Origin: Botryotinia globosa
Lineage: Eukaryota > Ascomycota > Leotiomycetes > Helotiales > Sclerotiniaceae
DNA length: 64,000 bases
Assembly (NCBI GenBank): GCA_014898425.1
Contig: RCSZ01000015.1
Coordinates: 1 to 64,000 of the forward strand
Direction of reading: 5' to 3'
A program made the translations under genes and the position numbers. The notes below the pieces were generated by a model. That model worked only from the letters and a program-made list of their open reading frames with translations, was not told where the DNA came from and did no database searches. This document shows positions 25,396 through 37,197 of this stretch, piece after piece. Within the stretch, counting starts at the first letter, position 1. Each line of letters begins with the position of its first letter.

Positions 25396-26022
25396 CTCTC
25401 AACAGGTAATATGATATCATATAAAAACGGAGTTATCGAACAGTCACTGAGAATGTTACTGTGAGAGGCTATATTCCTTTGTCTTGCAATATTAGCAGTA
25501 AGATCAGTCAATCGCTGATCGAAATAAAGGATTTCAAGTTGAGGAAAAAGATATTCGGTAGTCCGTTCCTCTTTGTTTTGCCCAAAATTTGAGAATAAGC
25601 AGAGTGACAATTCCACCGAAACACTCTTTCATTGAATTCCGCTACATACCGAAGCTAGAATACTAATCTGATAATCAATATCAAGCAGGATCAATAGAAT
25701 GAATCTTTATATCTCAGTATAGAGAATTTGACGGGAAAGTCTTGGTCTGGGCGATAATCGCTAAGTAAAAAAAGAATCGAGAATCTAGTTCAAGGTTACA
25801 GCCAAAGAAAATCATGGGATAACACTGCTTGTATGATTCCCTTAAGCAGATTCATCTTTTTGTCTTCAGTGGTCCGGACTAAACTCGACTTCAACTCATT
25901 GCCTTTGAGGTTTCGACAATAGGATTATCAATCTCATGAATCATATCAATGTCTAATAGAATTTGGGGATCCTAGAGGCTCTCAGATGATGAATTGTAAT
26001 CTGAACTATTGGATATCCTGAG
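25396..26022. other. Intergenic, may hold the RING gene's 5' exon
   Basis: About 630 bp between the RING gene and the M20 peptidase gene, both on the minus strand. A minus-strand open frame at 25392-25616 lacks an ATG but could be an internal or 5' exon of the RING gene, joined through a GT at about 25454. This is unproven. Confidence 0.4.
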
Positions 26023-27309
26023 TTATCTTGCTACGAGGCTTCTGATGATTCTCTTATAATCTTCTACACCCTTAGTAAGCCCATCAGCAGTTATACATTC
26101 ATGATCCGAATGTGCCGAAATTACAGATCCGGGTCCGATTAAGTAACGCTTATGATTTCCTTTCAGATTTGGAACATCAGTTCCTCCTCGCTTTACATCC
26201 GTCTCGAAACCTAAAATTCAGTATTTCAGTACCGTCCACGTCTTGGGAAGTTTTTGCAACGAACCATCTATATCAACGTCACAGTCCACAGGACCGAAAT
26301 GCCGACCAAGTTTCACCTCCACACCCCCCTCATCGATATCGAGACTCGCGATGATAGATTCGATCCTTTTCATAGCTTGTTCCGGTGTTCCGGCTGCCAA
26401 CCTTGTCAAGACGGAAGCTGATGCTATTGCCGGAATGACGTTCAATGCCACACCGCCTTGTATCATCCCAATACTTGTGGTTGTTTCACCCAACTTGTCA
26501 CTTCCAGGTAGCCTCATTCCATCAATCTCCGTTAGTGCCTTTATCAGAATACTAATTGCGTTTATTCCCAATTCTGGATAGGAGCTATGAGCGTCCTTCC
26601 CATGAGCAATGATCTCAAACGCTAGTGCACCTTTGTGTCCAAGAACGAGTTTGTGCTCCGATGGTTCCCCGAAAATGACACTCTCCCATGTAATGCCATC
26701 TTGCTGGAATATTTCGCTGGCTCTTTTCATACCAGCGCCGTCTATTTCCTCACCAACTACAAAGAGTAACCCGATATCACCCTCATGAATTGAATCCTCA
26801 GCTATCAATTCTTCAACAGCCATGATTTGAGAAGCCATACATCCTTTGGCGTCAGTACTTCCTCGACCACAAATCATATTATCTTCTCCATTTGAAGAAC
26901 GTGAATATGGAATGTATGGTCCGACTGTATCCATATGACTTGTGATTATAAGTCTAGTTTTCCGCGTTGTCCCTTTGTATGCGAAGATATTGAGTCGTGG
27001 TTTGTCATACATGTTCTGGACATTGGATACTGACTGGTTGGGAGAGACATGTTGAGTTTCAACCGTAAAATTGCGGGATGAAAGATAAGAATATAGATAT
27101 TGACCAATTTCATACTCATTGCCAGTAATGGATTCGATAGAAACGAGATCTTTGTGAAGCCCGATGAGGTTTGAGTCAATTTCCGTGAGGCGGGAATGTT
27201 CTGCGTTCGCGCTCATGAGTATTTGGGAAGGACTAAATGAAGAGCTCTTCACAAATGGGATGAGATGTAAACTTCTCAGAAGGAAAGGAATTAAACAATT
27301 AATCATCAT
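26023..27309 (-). CDS. M20-family metallopeptidase (deacetylase/carboxypeptidase)
   Basis: The main frame (26233-27309) is followed by a 3' exon at 26023-26190 if a 42-bp GT-AG intron (26191-26232) is removed. The product is 414 residues. M20 features in order are SHMDTVG (metal His/Asp), GRGSTDAKGCMA (bridging Asp), VVGEEIDGAGM (catalytic and metal Glu), HKGALAFEI, and HSSYPELG in the dimerisation lid. The last metal-ligand His of the family (AHSDHE) lies only in the 3' exon, so the exon is needed for function. The N-terminus (MMINCLIPFLLRSLHLIPF) looks like a signal peptide or anchor. It resembles ArgE/DapE-type and secreted fungal carboxypeptidases; which substrate cannot be said. The frame is otherwise closed by an in-frame TGA at 26218. 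A 42-bp intron is unusually short, so a nonsense mutation is the alternative. Confidence 0.8.
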
Positions 27310-27777
27310 GACTATTGATCTTTTGATGGTAGCAATACTTCTCAAAATTATGATCCAAGAACGTTGTCGTCAAATTCCTGTTCGTGTTACTGTTCCTGTG
27401 TACTCCGTAATTAACCTTAATCAGCAATTATTAACCTATCAGCCAACAGCTCTGGATTGAAAGTTAAAATTCTCGAAATCCTGACAACCAACTCTATCAT
27501 CACGTTACTGCCTCGATGAAATCTATGGCGGCATCTTCATTTTCTATGGTCACACAACTTGTGGGGTACTTTGAGTCAAATAAGGTGTGTGGTTATGCTT
27601 CAAATTTGGACTGTGTTTCTAGGAGATTGTGATAACTTTCGTAGCTTTTGCTGAAGCCCTTTCCTAGCCAGAAAACCCACGCATCTCTCACACCGAAGAG
27701 ATTTCTCTTTCGAAAACCCCATTGTCATCATAGCACTGAATGACTAATACTAATCCCCGAAAGTTTCTCTTCTGCAC
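27310..27777. other. Intergenic
   Basis: About 470 bp between the M20 peptidase start and the 3' end of the SET-domain gene, both on the minus strand. It should hold the peptidase promoter. Nothing distinctive seen. Confidence 0.45.
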
Positions 27778-29166
27778 TCAGAATTCTTCCGGAGAAATTC
27801 CCATCTCCCTCCTTAAGCTGTTGAAAACTTGCTTTGCAGCTCTGAAAGTTAAAATAGTTGCTCGGTATCGGTAGGCAAGAATAACCTCATCTCTCAATTC
27901 ATAAGGGTTATTCTTTCTCAAATAATCGTCAAATATCTGCACTGTATTTTCAACAATAAGCTGTCGTCGTTCCTGGGTTCTTTGGCTTCGCAGGAGATCA
28001 CTGCTGATGGCGATCGGCATATCTTCTTCGGCCTTTCCTGCTGCTTGGGAGACACTCTTGAACCAGCTTTTGACTTGCTTCGCGGTTTGCATCTCCTCCA
28101 AAGTTGGTTTATTGAGAATCTCAGAACCACTTTCGTTGGCGATAATCCAAGGAGAATATTTCAAAGTCTCGCCACAATGGTTGACTACTTTATTGCTTGT
28201 GAAAGCTTTACACATACATGCAAATCCATATTTAGATAATAAGATCTTTCGGCGAACTAGGGTGGTGCCAAAAGGTACTTGATAGAATGTAGTCAATTCC
28301 TCGCCCCGCTTGATGTCCCGTACAGTAGTAAAGACCAAATTTCCATTCTTAGTGTTTCCTCGAGCCATATTAGGGAGACACTCGTGGTTAATGCGTGATG
28401 CAAAGTGGTAAATGTAGTTTGTACGTTCCGGTTTGTTGCTGACGATATCGAAGCTATTGACATTGTAAATCTTCATGAGTCTTGTTTTTCGGCATGGGTT
28501 CTCGTCGCAGCTACAATGACTATGAAGAGATCTCAGAAAATTCTTCTTCTTCTCATTGAGTGACATAAAAGGCCTCTTTTAGGAGCCAGTTTACACCACA
28601 TTTCATCAGAGGCACTTCCCTCGAAATCTCTGTTTCTTTTTTTGATATCTCGTGCGGCGAAAACCCTAAGACCTTTTCCGGGACTTGTCTTGATTTCGAA
28701 CATTGCGTTTGAAAAGTATACTGAATCAATGTCAGTATTTGCTGCGTGAGTAGAAAGAAAAGGCATATATTACCTCCGGTTTTTTCCTGTGCCAAAGCGG
28801 AGCTTTCAACAAGACAATCAATGCTACTGTTGCCGTCGAAACAATCACTTGCAAGTAATTCGGAGGTCTTTCCACTTCCAACTGATAATAGAATTTTAGC
28901 ATCTTGAGTCGCACATCCTAAAATTTCTCGTTCTTCGAATTCTTGTCGGGCTTTCTCCGCCTTGTCCTTCCTAGCATTCAATTTCTCTCGTCGATTACGT
29001 TCTGCTTTGCGCTTCTTAGTAGATTGATTCGTTGCATCATCGAGTTTCAAAGTTGCTATTTCAGACAACGAAAAGCATACCATAGTTAAATAAAGTTTGT
29101 ACACGCAAGTAGAAGGAATATTCTTACAATAGCACTTTGGTCAATCTCGCCTTGAGGATCATCCAT
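27778..29166 (-). pseudogene. SET-domain protein gene with two frame breaks
   Basis: Minus-strand gene whose pieces add up to a fungal SET-domain (SMYD-like, putative protein-lysine methyltransferase) protein. The 5' part is a Lys/Glu-rich helix (KRKAERNRREKLNARKDKAE) behind a short first exon starting at 29166. An intron of about 54 bp precedes the SET start (FEIKTSPGKGLRVFAARDIKK). The frame then breaks in an A7 run at about 28634-28640, continues as ETEISREVPLMKCGVNWLLK in a second frame, and breaks again near a T4 run at about 28570-28575 before SLNEKKKNFLRSLHSH in the third. The remainder keeps the SET core motif SRINHECLPNMARG and the YxxxFG-type end with a Cys cluster (GFACMC). Each break is repaired by removing one base from a homopolymer. 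The cause is real pseudogenisation or consensus error; the splice pattern of the first two exons is also uncertain. Confidence 0.78.
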
Positions 29167-30330
29167 CCGGTGGGCACCGTCTGCTGTGCCTGGAGTCGTG
29201 ATTTCTCGTGGATCTATCAAAGAAAAGAGAGGCTGTTTTGGTTTATTGTTTGAATTAATGTTTAAGTCTTCGGGTCAATTTTGAAAGATAAAATTTGTAA
29301 AAGAACTAGGAGAGCTTGAGGATCTCGGTTGTACCTCAAGATTTGTGATCGATCAGTAGGAGTGGGTCTCGTTGGTCATATTCACTACAGATTATGTGTA
29401 AAGATGAAGTCGAATTCACATTTGTCACTTTTGACAGTCGGAGGCAACACTCCCTCTCACAGCTTCTGCCATATCTCAAAGTCATTCAACTATTCGTCGT
29501 AGACCTAGATGTTATGGAAGAATCCCACAAGCCTAATCCAAGCGCGGTTCAATGTTGTCTCATGTGTATAAAGGCACGAAGAATAAACATCCCGACCGCT
29601 TGAAAAGGCCCACATCGCGAGTTGGTCGGCACAAACTTTTACTAGAAACCAGATCGAGCAGCCGTATTCGGCTCAGGGTTTGATGCATGTGAGCAAGCGA
29701 ATCGGTGTTCGACCATCAAGCATATCAAATTTGTGCCACACCCATCACTATTCACCGTGATAAAATTCTAAGATGAAGGGTGAGATGAAAATCTGGAAGT
29801 AGCTAAAGGCTGAGTTTGTGTAAAAAGTCGAAGTAAACAGGTGCAAAGTGACGTCCCATAGCTCGGTGCCATTGTGAGACATGCTAAATGCAGTATTTTA
29901 TAGGAAGTGATGTTGGTACATCGTAATATGAGAGAACAGAAGCTTTTGAAACTTATTGGAAAATGTTTCTAACCTAAGGAAACTCAACGTTTGACTGAAG
30001 AGGACACCTCGTTTGAGTCTTGTTTACAAAGCTTATAGTTGGACTTCTTGTGAATCTAATAGCTTTCAGAAATGGAAATTAGAATATGTGGACACTCCAT
30101 TGAAAGTTCCTATCATTCAATTCTTCCTAAATATACATATCATAGTTGGCTCTCGATTACTTTATAGTGGGGGATAGGAAATCCCAAAGAATAACGTTTG
30201 ATTGCCTTCAATACATAAAAACACAGCGGTTCAAGCTGAATCTGGGCTTTAAAAAAAAGTCGAGCGTTGTTATATAATGGTTCATTTGAATAAATATCCT
30301 CGTTTTTCAACCAGACAGTGAGAGATTGGC
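29167..30330. other. Intergenic
   Basis: About 1.2 kb between the SET gene start and the 3' end of the NmrA-like gene, both on the minus strand. Short frames only; I see no domain, RNA gene or repeat. Confidence 0.45.
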
Positions 30331-31294
30331 CTAAATCCAGAGATTCTTATTCTCCTCTGCAAACTCGTCAAAGGTTTTAGGTTTGTGGCCTCCAATCTTC
30401 TCTACCACATCATTTCGTCTCACTTCCCCGCCATTTGCAGTCATAACTTCCAACGAAGTCAAATAACATGCAAGACCTTCGGGCAACCCCATACTAACAT
30501 GCGTCTGTATTCTCTCCTCGCCCGTTACTTTGACGTGAGTAATTGTTCGTCCAAGAACTTTGCTCAACTTTGCAGCAATCTATAATTGATAAGCCAACGT
30601 ATTATTGGGCTGGAGAGTACATAGATACCTCATCATAATTGAGCAATTCAGGACCAAGAACTCTGTAGTCGTGATCTGGAGGGTTCTTGCTGGTAAGTGC
30701 AACCATTGCTACTCTGGCAATGTCACTCGCTGATACAAATGGAGCTTGGCCATCGCTCATTGCGGAGATGAATTTATTTTCTTCTTTAATGCTCTGAACA
30801 TATGGCCAGATGATGAAATTGTCTTTGTGGCTAATTAACAACACTAGATCATCGTTCTACATGATGGATCACGTACCCATGAACCAACTGGCCTTTAAAA
30901 CCGAGTATTCCACGCCAGTATCATCCAAGTGCTGCCAAACACCTCCAGCATCATCTCCACCTTTCTCTGTATCGCTACCACTTAATAAGACAAATCTGTT
31001 AATACCATTCTTAATTGCGACGTCAATAAAGGCATTCATGACAGGCACTGGGTCCGGAACTTCTGGAGCCACTAGATACACGGCTTTGATGACTTCATCA
31101 TGCGGAAAGGAATGAGTAAAGATAGCCTGATAAGTTGATGGATCCGTGTAATCAAAGTTTATGGCTTGCATTCCATCAGGAGCAGTCAATTTTGCTTTTC
31201 GAGAAGCGAGAAGGAAAGGGATGGAGGCGGATTTAAGATGGTGGGCCAACTGAAGAGATGTTTTGCCTGTACCACCCGTGACGAGAATTGCCAT
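30331..31294 (-). CDS. NmrA-like NAD(P)-dependent reductase, festuclavine-dehydrogenase type
   Basis: Three exons, 30877-31294, 30629-30822 and 30331-30579 (introns 54 and 49 bp), encode 286 residues. The N-terminus MAILVTGGTGKTSLQLAHHL is a Rossmann nucleotide-binding motif of the atypical short-chain dehydrogenase class. It continues with VYLVAPEVPDPVPVMNAFID, FVLLSGSD, and VLKASWFMDNF at the first splice junction. C-terminal residues LLNYDEIAAKLSKVLGRTI follow at the second. This order is that of the NmrA/EasG (festuclavine or agroclavine dehydrogenase-like) family. Many members lie outside ergot clusters, and no alkaloid gene is nearby, so a generic NADPH reductase or redox sensor is the safer reading. 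Exon ends were set by frame and family continuity. Downstream of the start side lies a foldback element. Confidence 0.9.
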
Positions 31295-31672
31295 GATGAA
31301 GATGAGAAAGGATTGCTTTGACTATAACAAGATGGATGTGAGACGAAATGATTGGGGGAAGTACGATGAAAGGTTTTCAACAGAGAAGGGTAGCTTAGTT
31401 TATGTAAATGGATGTGGTCAACTTAGAACAGTGATACTTCACCATACATCATCTGGGGGGTAACAATTACGGACCATGACGTGTAAAAATGCTTGTTCTT
31501 CCCAAATGATAAAGATGATTCCGGATCTAGAAACAGACATGTCATTTGAATGTATTAATCCTAGACTTTCGAGGGATTTCATACTTCAAAGAAGCATCTG
31601 TAAAAAAAATGAAGTGTGATGCGGGGGAATGCGGGGAGATGCAAAAACTACAGCTTGGCCTTGCATACTATA
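31295..31672. other. Intergenic between reductase gene and foldback element
   Basis: About 380 bp upstream of the reductase start, ending at the TA where the foldback element is inserted. It probably holds the reductase promoter. Confidence 0.45.
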
Positions 31673-32436
31673 AGTCGAATACCCCACTTTCGGGCCACCC
31701 CTCTTTTGAGCCACCCTTTTACATCAAAAATTACTTTTTTAATTTATTAATATTTCTATCAATATTGAATATAATTTAAACTATATTAAGTCTATTTTGA
31801 AATTTTAGATTTTTAGGAATTTTATAGCTTGATTTTTGAGGCTTCAAAATATCGATTTTCAATTTATATAGAAATTATATATAAATTTAAAATCTTATAA
31901 AATCTTTAATAATTTTTTAATAATAATTATTAAAAGAGAGTTATATATCTTTTTAAAGATTTCAAATCTAAATTTATATAGAAATTTTTAAAAAAAAGAA
32001 TACATATAGAGATATAATATATAATTAGTTAAGAATAGTATAAATAATCCTTGTAATTTTAAGAGTAATTTTTTTTAAATATTTATTTATAGGGAATTTT
32101 TTATTTTTTTTAAATCTTCTAAATTGAATATTTTATAAATGTATAATAAAAACTTATATTTATTTTTAGCAATTTTTTTAAAAAAAGTTATTATAGATTT
32201 TATAAAAATTTAAATTTATATATGATTTTTATATAAATAAAAATCGATATTTTAAAGTTTTAAAAATCGATCTACCAAAATCCTAAAAATCTAAATTTTC
32301 AGAATAGATTAAGAATGATTCGAATTATATAGGATCAAATTTTATTAAATTATATTCAATATTAATAAAGATATTAATAAATCAAAAAAGTGATTTTTTG
32401 GTGTAAAAAGGTGGCCCGAAAGTAGGGTGGTTAACT
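31673..32436. mobile_element. Long foldback (TA-flanked) MITE, copy 1
   Basis: A 764-bp element flanked by TA dinucleotides (31671-31672 and 32437-32438). The two halves are inverted copies of one another over nearly the whole length. Outer landmarks are AGTC...CCCCACTTTCGGGCCAC on the left and GTGGCCCGAAAGTAGGGTGG on the right, followed inward by a TTTACAYCAAAAATYAC segment and AATATTGAATATAATTTA. The interior is AT-rich with no coding capacity. TA flanks and TIRs fit a Tc1/mariner-type non-autonomous element. A second copy lies at 53411-54225. Confidence 0.88.
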
Positions 32437-32738
32437 TATCAAAATGCTGTGTGAAAACTAAGCAGTCACATCAGCAAATATTCTACTGTTCAATATGACT
32501 TGACACTGTCGAAAATCCAACAATCTCCAGTATTGAATTCTATGCATAGATTCTTGGGTCGATCAGTTCAACTTCAATAACATGAAGCTAACTGAGACTT
32601 ACGATACGTCATATATACATACCTAGCTAGGTAGCTTCATCGCCACCTCTTTCCAAGGCAATGGCAATTTTGTATCGCAATCATGTACTCCGCCTCCCGG
32701 CTATTATTAAAATCTAAAACCACCGGAACCTGCAAGAT

Positions 32739-33602
32739 ATGATACTTAACTCATTTACTATACGTCACATAGCATCCAGGAAGAAATTAAACATTCACAG
32801 GACATTACACAGTTCACAGGCACAATTTTCAGCATCCGGCAAAGTGACCATCACAACAATGCCACCACGTTCTTCCAAATCTACCGACGATGTCCTACCT
32901 TCTCCCGGCCAATTTACCCGTCCTCCACCATCTCAATATTACACCTATCGCATTCAACGAGGAGAACAGGGAGTTCTGACATATGAGCCTTACAAATCCT
33001 ATCTCCTACCTCTTTGGCGATTCCGAAGTCCCTCGATTGCAGAAATGTCATCAAACGCCTTATATGGAGAATTTTTACGTTTTTATAAGGAAGATGATTT
33101 TGTAGGTATGGATATGAGTAGAAAGTTTATACAAATGGGCATGACGCGATCGAAACGTTATGCGAATCATAAATGGGGACGAAAATACGATATTGGAAAG
33201 GATGGGGAAAGAGTGGAAATAGAAAAGAGTCAAGGGCATAAAGGACAGGAAGACAAACTGATCGCTAGTGGCATATTTAAAGAAATGTGGGAAAGGTGCC
33301 GGGGGCATGAAGGATACAAAGTTTTGAAGGAAAAGTTTCAAAAGGAGTTGAAGGATTGGATAAGTGTCCACGGAGAGAAAACACGGCATGATGAAGAGGG
33401 TTTGGAAGTAAAAGAGCAGGAACAAAGTGAAGAAGCAAAATATATAAAACAAGAGGGCGAAGAGGTAAGGAATCTGAAGGGGTGTAGACAACAAAAGAGG
33501 CCATGGAGTGAAATAAAAGAGGAACAAAAAATTAAGAAGGAGAATAGTGTAGAGGAAACGTCGAGCAACCCAAGAACGAAGCGAAAACGAATCGATCTTT
33601 GA
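32739..33602 (+). CDS. DUF4385 family protein
   Basis: Single exon of 287 residues. The central part (about residues 65-190) carries the conserved run seen in DUF4385 proteins: YRIQRGEQGVLTYEPYK, LPLWRFRSP, DFVGMDMSRKFIQMGMTR, YANHKWGRKYD. The family is found in fungi and bacteria and has no established biochemical role. The first 40 residues are basic and Ser/His-rich, like a mitochondrial presequence. An internal ATG (32859, MPPRSSKS) just before the conserved part is an alternative start for a cytosolic form. The C-terminal 80 residues are highly charged (Glu/Lys), probably disordered. The foldback element ends about 300 bp upstream, so the promoter is short or overlaps it. Confidence 0.88.
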   Translation: MILNSFTIRHIASRKKLNIHRTLHSSQAQFSASGKVTITTMPPRSSKSTDDVLPSPGQFTRPPPSQYYTYRIQRGEQGVLTYEPYKSYLLPLWRFRSPSIAEMSSNALYGEFLRFYKEDDFVGMDMSRKFIQMGMTRSKRYANHKWGRKYDIGKDGERVEIEKSQGHKGQEDKLIASGIFKEMWERCRGHEGYKVLKEKFQKELKDWISVHGEKTRHDEEGLEVKEQEQSEEAKYIKQEGEEVRNLKGCRQQKRPWSEIKEEQKIKKENSVEETSSNPRTKRKRIDL

Positions 33603-33876
33603 TCTGGCGCTCTATGTACACCCTTCGATTTGATTTGAAATCTCACAACATATTCCCATTCGATCCTTCAAGTGACGAGATGCCTTTCAACCCTTTCCAT
33701 TGTACTCCAGCAATGAAGATCCAAATGACATGATGCTTTTTTTTGGCAATCCTCATTCAATACAAATTTGTGTCTAGTATGATACTGGATCACACACAGA
33801 GAAACTACCGATGCATCACTAGCTAACGCCATAGAACTCCCCTGTATCCCAATATGCAGAATGAGAGATTCGTTTA

Positions 33877-34507
33877 TTAACTCGACTTTTTGTCCTCCTT
33901 GCTGATCTCATCCTCGCAGCTGTGGATCTAAGGGCAAAACACAAGTTAGCACAATTCATTCAACTTAACTCCCGAGCCCAATTTGATCACTCCTCTTCTG
34001 CTGCAAGTCCGCTACCAAAAAAATCGAAAGGGAGAAACATACCGCGCTCGCCCATGCCATCCACTCCTCTATTCCTCTGACGACCATATCACCACTCGCA
34101 TCAACCAAACAATCATGCCCCCATACCGTCAAGTCATCAAAAGTGCCTTCTTCATCAATTATCTTCGTTTCGACTTCCTTTTCTACCATTTCATCCTCGT
34201 CCTCCTCGTCTTCTCGTCTCTCATCATCAGCAGTCGATTCTCGTGGCATAATTTCTTCGCCCACTCTCAAAACAACCCCCCTCCATCCTTCCGGAACCTT
34301 CACCTTCCTGCCAATCAATCTTCTACCTCTGAAATATGACACTAATTCCTCCTTTCCCCTTTGATTCTTTGTAATTTTTGGGTCCCAATATCTCTTTTCG
34401 ATCTTAATTGAGGCCGTGTGATTTATGCGACATGGGATAAGATTGGGTGTGTACTTTTTCGAGGATTTTGAGGAAGGTTGATTAGATGGTGGACGGATTG
34501 CGAGCAT
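33877..34507 (-). CDS. RNH203: Ribonuclease H2 subunit C (RNH203)
   Basis: Two exons, 34043-34507 and 33877-33927 with a 115-bp intron, give 171 residues. RNase H2 removes ribonucleotides from DNA; subunit C is a non-catalytic scaffold that pairs with subunit B in the nucleus. Family features are NLIPCRINHTA near residues 22-32, RYWDP, and YFRGRRLIGRKVKVPEGWRG with its Gly/Arg-rich basic stretch. An acidic insert (about 95-110) and a C-terminal WGHDCLVD...IEEWMAWASAIHS region follow, matching the fungal orthologues. The second exon supplies only the last 16 residues and is chosen by frame and splice sites. It converges with the DUF4385 gene, 274 bp apart. Confidence 0.9.
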
Positions 34508-37197
34508 GATGTTTAGGTTCCTTTATCTTTTGCGATATGTATGCGAGGATAGATTCTTGTGATTGAATTGTGCAAAGTCAGGCTGAATGAAATGAATTGG
34601 TGTATATTAGCTGCATATATATGAGTATGACCTTGAGAGACGCGACTTTGACGCGTTTGTGATAAAGTACTTGCGCTTGGACCTCAGACTGCCTCACCCC
34701 ACTTAAACTAACATCATGTATCATGTCACAGATCGAGCTACCAAGTAGCTGGAGGTCAGTAGTATTCGTCTGAATTATATCCAGATTTGATCTGTATTGA
34801 ACGAAGCTTGACCTGCTATTTGATATTTGTACGGAGATTGGAAGCGTAAGTATTGTAAAATATATCTAAATGCGTTCTCTCTTTATGTCTTTGAATTTGA
34901 AGTTAATGAAAAGCGAAAACAAAAGTTTCCAATGTTGAATTCTGAAAAGGAATAATCCAGTATCCATTCGAATCGTTCAACGTAGGTAGGTAGTGACAAA
35001 ATCTCTCTAAAAAAAATAGCAAGATTCTAGTAAAAGCGGGGCTTATGAGACTTATTACTCTTCCTTCGTAGTCTATAATGCTTTTTCAGTACCTATACAG
35101 AGTCAGGACTCAAGGGCCAAAAATACAAAACTTCAGGTCGAAACCCTAATGTTACAGCTCTCTATCAAACTCGTCTGACAGGGCACCACTGGGTAACAAA
35201 CGCCCAAACACAGACGAAGGCAACCAGCTCACCAATACTGCCAAACTACTTTTCTGTCATTGAATTGATGAAGATTACCGAAGTTTTTGAAAATATATAC
35301 TCTAATTGCTGTTATCTTCTCCATCCTCCATCCTCTGATTCTTAGCATTCCTTTCGAACCGAAGGAAATTACCTAGTAATCCAATTGATCACTCATATGG
35401 ATGCCACCATCTCATCTACACTCTCCTTTCGGGTTATTAGATCCGTTTCGAATCATCTGATGTTTTGTTTTCAGTTCTCAATACCAACGGGAACACACGA
35501 TTGATATATACACGGGTATATAAGCATATATCATAGTATCTTTCCTTCTTCCTCATAAGTTCTCCTCATCTCTATGGTTTCAACCATCCTCTGATAACGG
35601 GGTAGGGATGGGTAAGACACACTCCACCCTTTGCACATGCAAGTTGCAACATGCAACATTATCTTGGCAATTTAGATTCTTCTACGCCTTCTACGCCTTC
35701 TACTAATTTGTCCAAGGGATATCCTCCGTACCACAATCGAATGCCTCATGTCTTCTTCCCTAGGTTACCAAAAGACAAAGACTTTCCTTTCCTGGCCAAT
35801 TGACTGTAATCCGATCCGTAAAGAGTGGCTCGGGACGTTGTGCATCGGAATTTACCCCTGGCATATTACATAATCACCCACATTTTCTTTCAAATGCCAT
35901 GTCCCATTTCCCATGCCTTCCACTCTTGACAAGTTGACACTCACTCTTATTACACTCGATTCGGACTCTTTGGGGGGAAGAGTGGAAAAGATGTATTCAA
36001 ATCGTTCACGCCGGGAATGTACGGACTCCGAAGATACCGTGCGATAAGTTTCATTGGGAGAGATTCTTTGGGGGAAGTTCATACCTTGTTACATATATGA
36101 TATAACATCATAGAACCATGGATTTAAGATGCGGGAAAGGGTCAATTGATGATGTCAAGACTTTGATATCTTAATCAGATGGAGAGTAGGTGCACCACTC
36201 GTATCCATTTACTGCAGTCTGCATCTCTTCTTTTTCCTCCTAGTTACTTTTCGCTTTGTCTCCTTGGGCTGAGCCTTATACGAACACGTTAATTATGACA
36301 CAAGGGGTACAAGTTCATAGCTATACCTAGGTAGCCATAGCCATGCCAGGTACTCATACTCATCCTCATACATACTTGGGGTTCGCTACTTACTAGGTAA
36401 GAAGTACAAGTATGGTATGTGCAAAATAACATACAGTCTTCAAATTCCTACTTATTAGATACCTAAATCTTACTATTTCACCTGTTGTCCTTCCAACTTA
36501 CTTCCCTCACAGCCAAAAGCTTGATCAATTAATGTCTGGGTTCAAAGTCCAAGCACATCCAAATATCGATACATTCCACACAGATCTCCCGACAAGATAC
36601 TCTAATAGCGGGGCTCCCCATCTGCATGAACTATTTTCACCCCTCCCTAAACCATATTCTTACTAGCCCTTGTTTCCTTCCCATGTACTCAAGTCTCAAG
36701 CATTGAATGTTTGGCCGTCTTCGGGAAACATCGTCATCCGGGTCTTTCATGCTTCGCTCTCTTTTTTTTCGTTTTGATCTAGATTCACAGTCTAAGTAAG
36801 TATTGCCTCTTGCTTTGTAACTCAACTCTCTCCTCGACTTTGTATTGTGTTGTTTTACGCTGATGGCGTAACAGTGACAGAAAGATACATATCAATTCCT
36901 CGGTTTCCTTTTCAATCCTTCTTCAAAGCAACCCCAATCAAACAAACCAGTGGTTGTGCACAGCTCAAGCTCAACATCTAGCGTCGTGATAGCTTCGTCT
37001 CCACAGCAGAAAAGGTTCCCACCCACGGCACTACTCATCTAGTACCTCGAGCGAGTAAATAGGTTTCTCTCTCTTCACCTTACTGTCCTTTCAATTGATA
37101 TTTTCATACCTTCCCCTCTACACGCGCAGGTCGTTAATACAATAATTTCCAAAGTTTTTCATTTGAGTCTTCCCAAACAAGCTTTCCTATCACCATA
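34508..37197. other. Large intergenic region before the CFA-synthase-like gene
   Basis: A 2.7-kb interval with no credible coding frame. The final 400 bp are pyrimidine-rich and look like promoter and leader of the gene at 37198. The central part contains several short CCTA/CTAC-type clusters (about 36326 and 36390). Such long upstream regions in ascomycetes often carry regulatory sites or long leaders, but I cannot identify one. Confidence 0.4.

Noticed and set aside
30331..31294. Ergot-alkaloid gene cluster
   Set aside because: The reductase resembles festuclavine dehydrogenase, but no prenyltransferase, catalase or other pathway gene is present; the family is widespread outside clusters.
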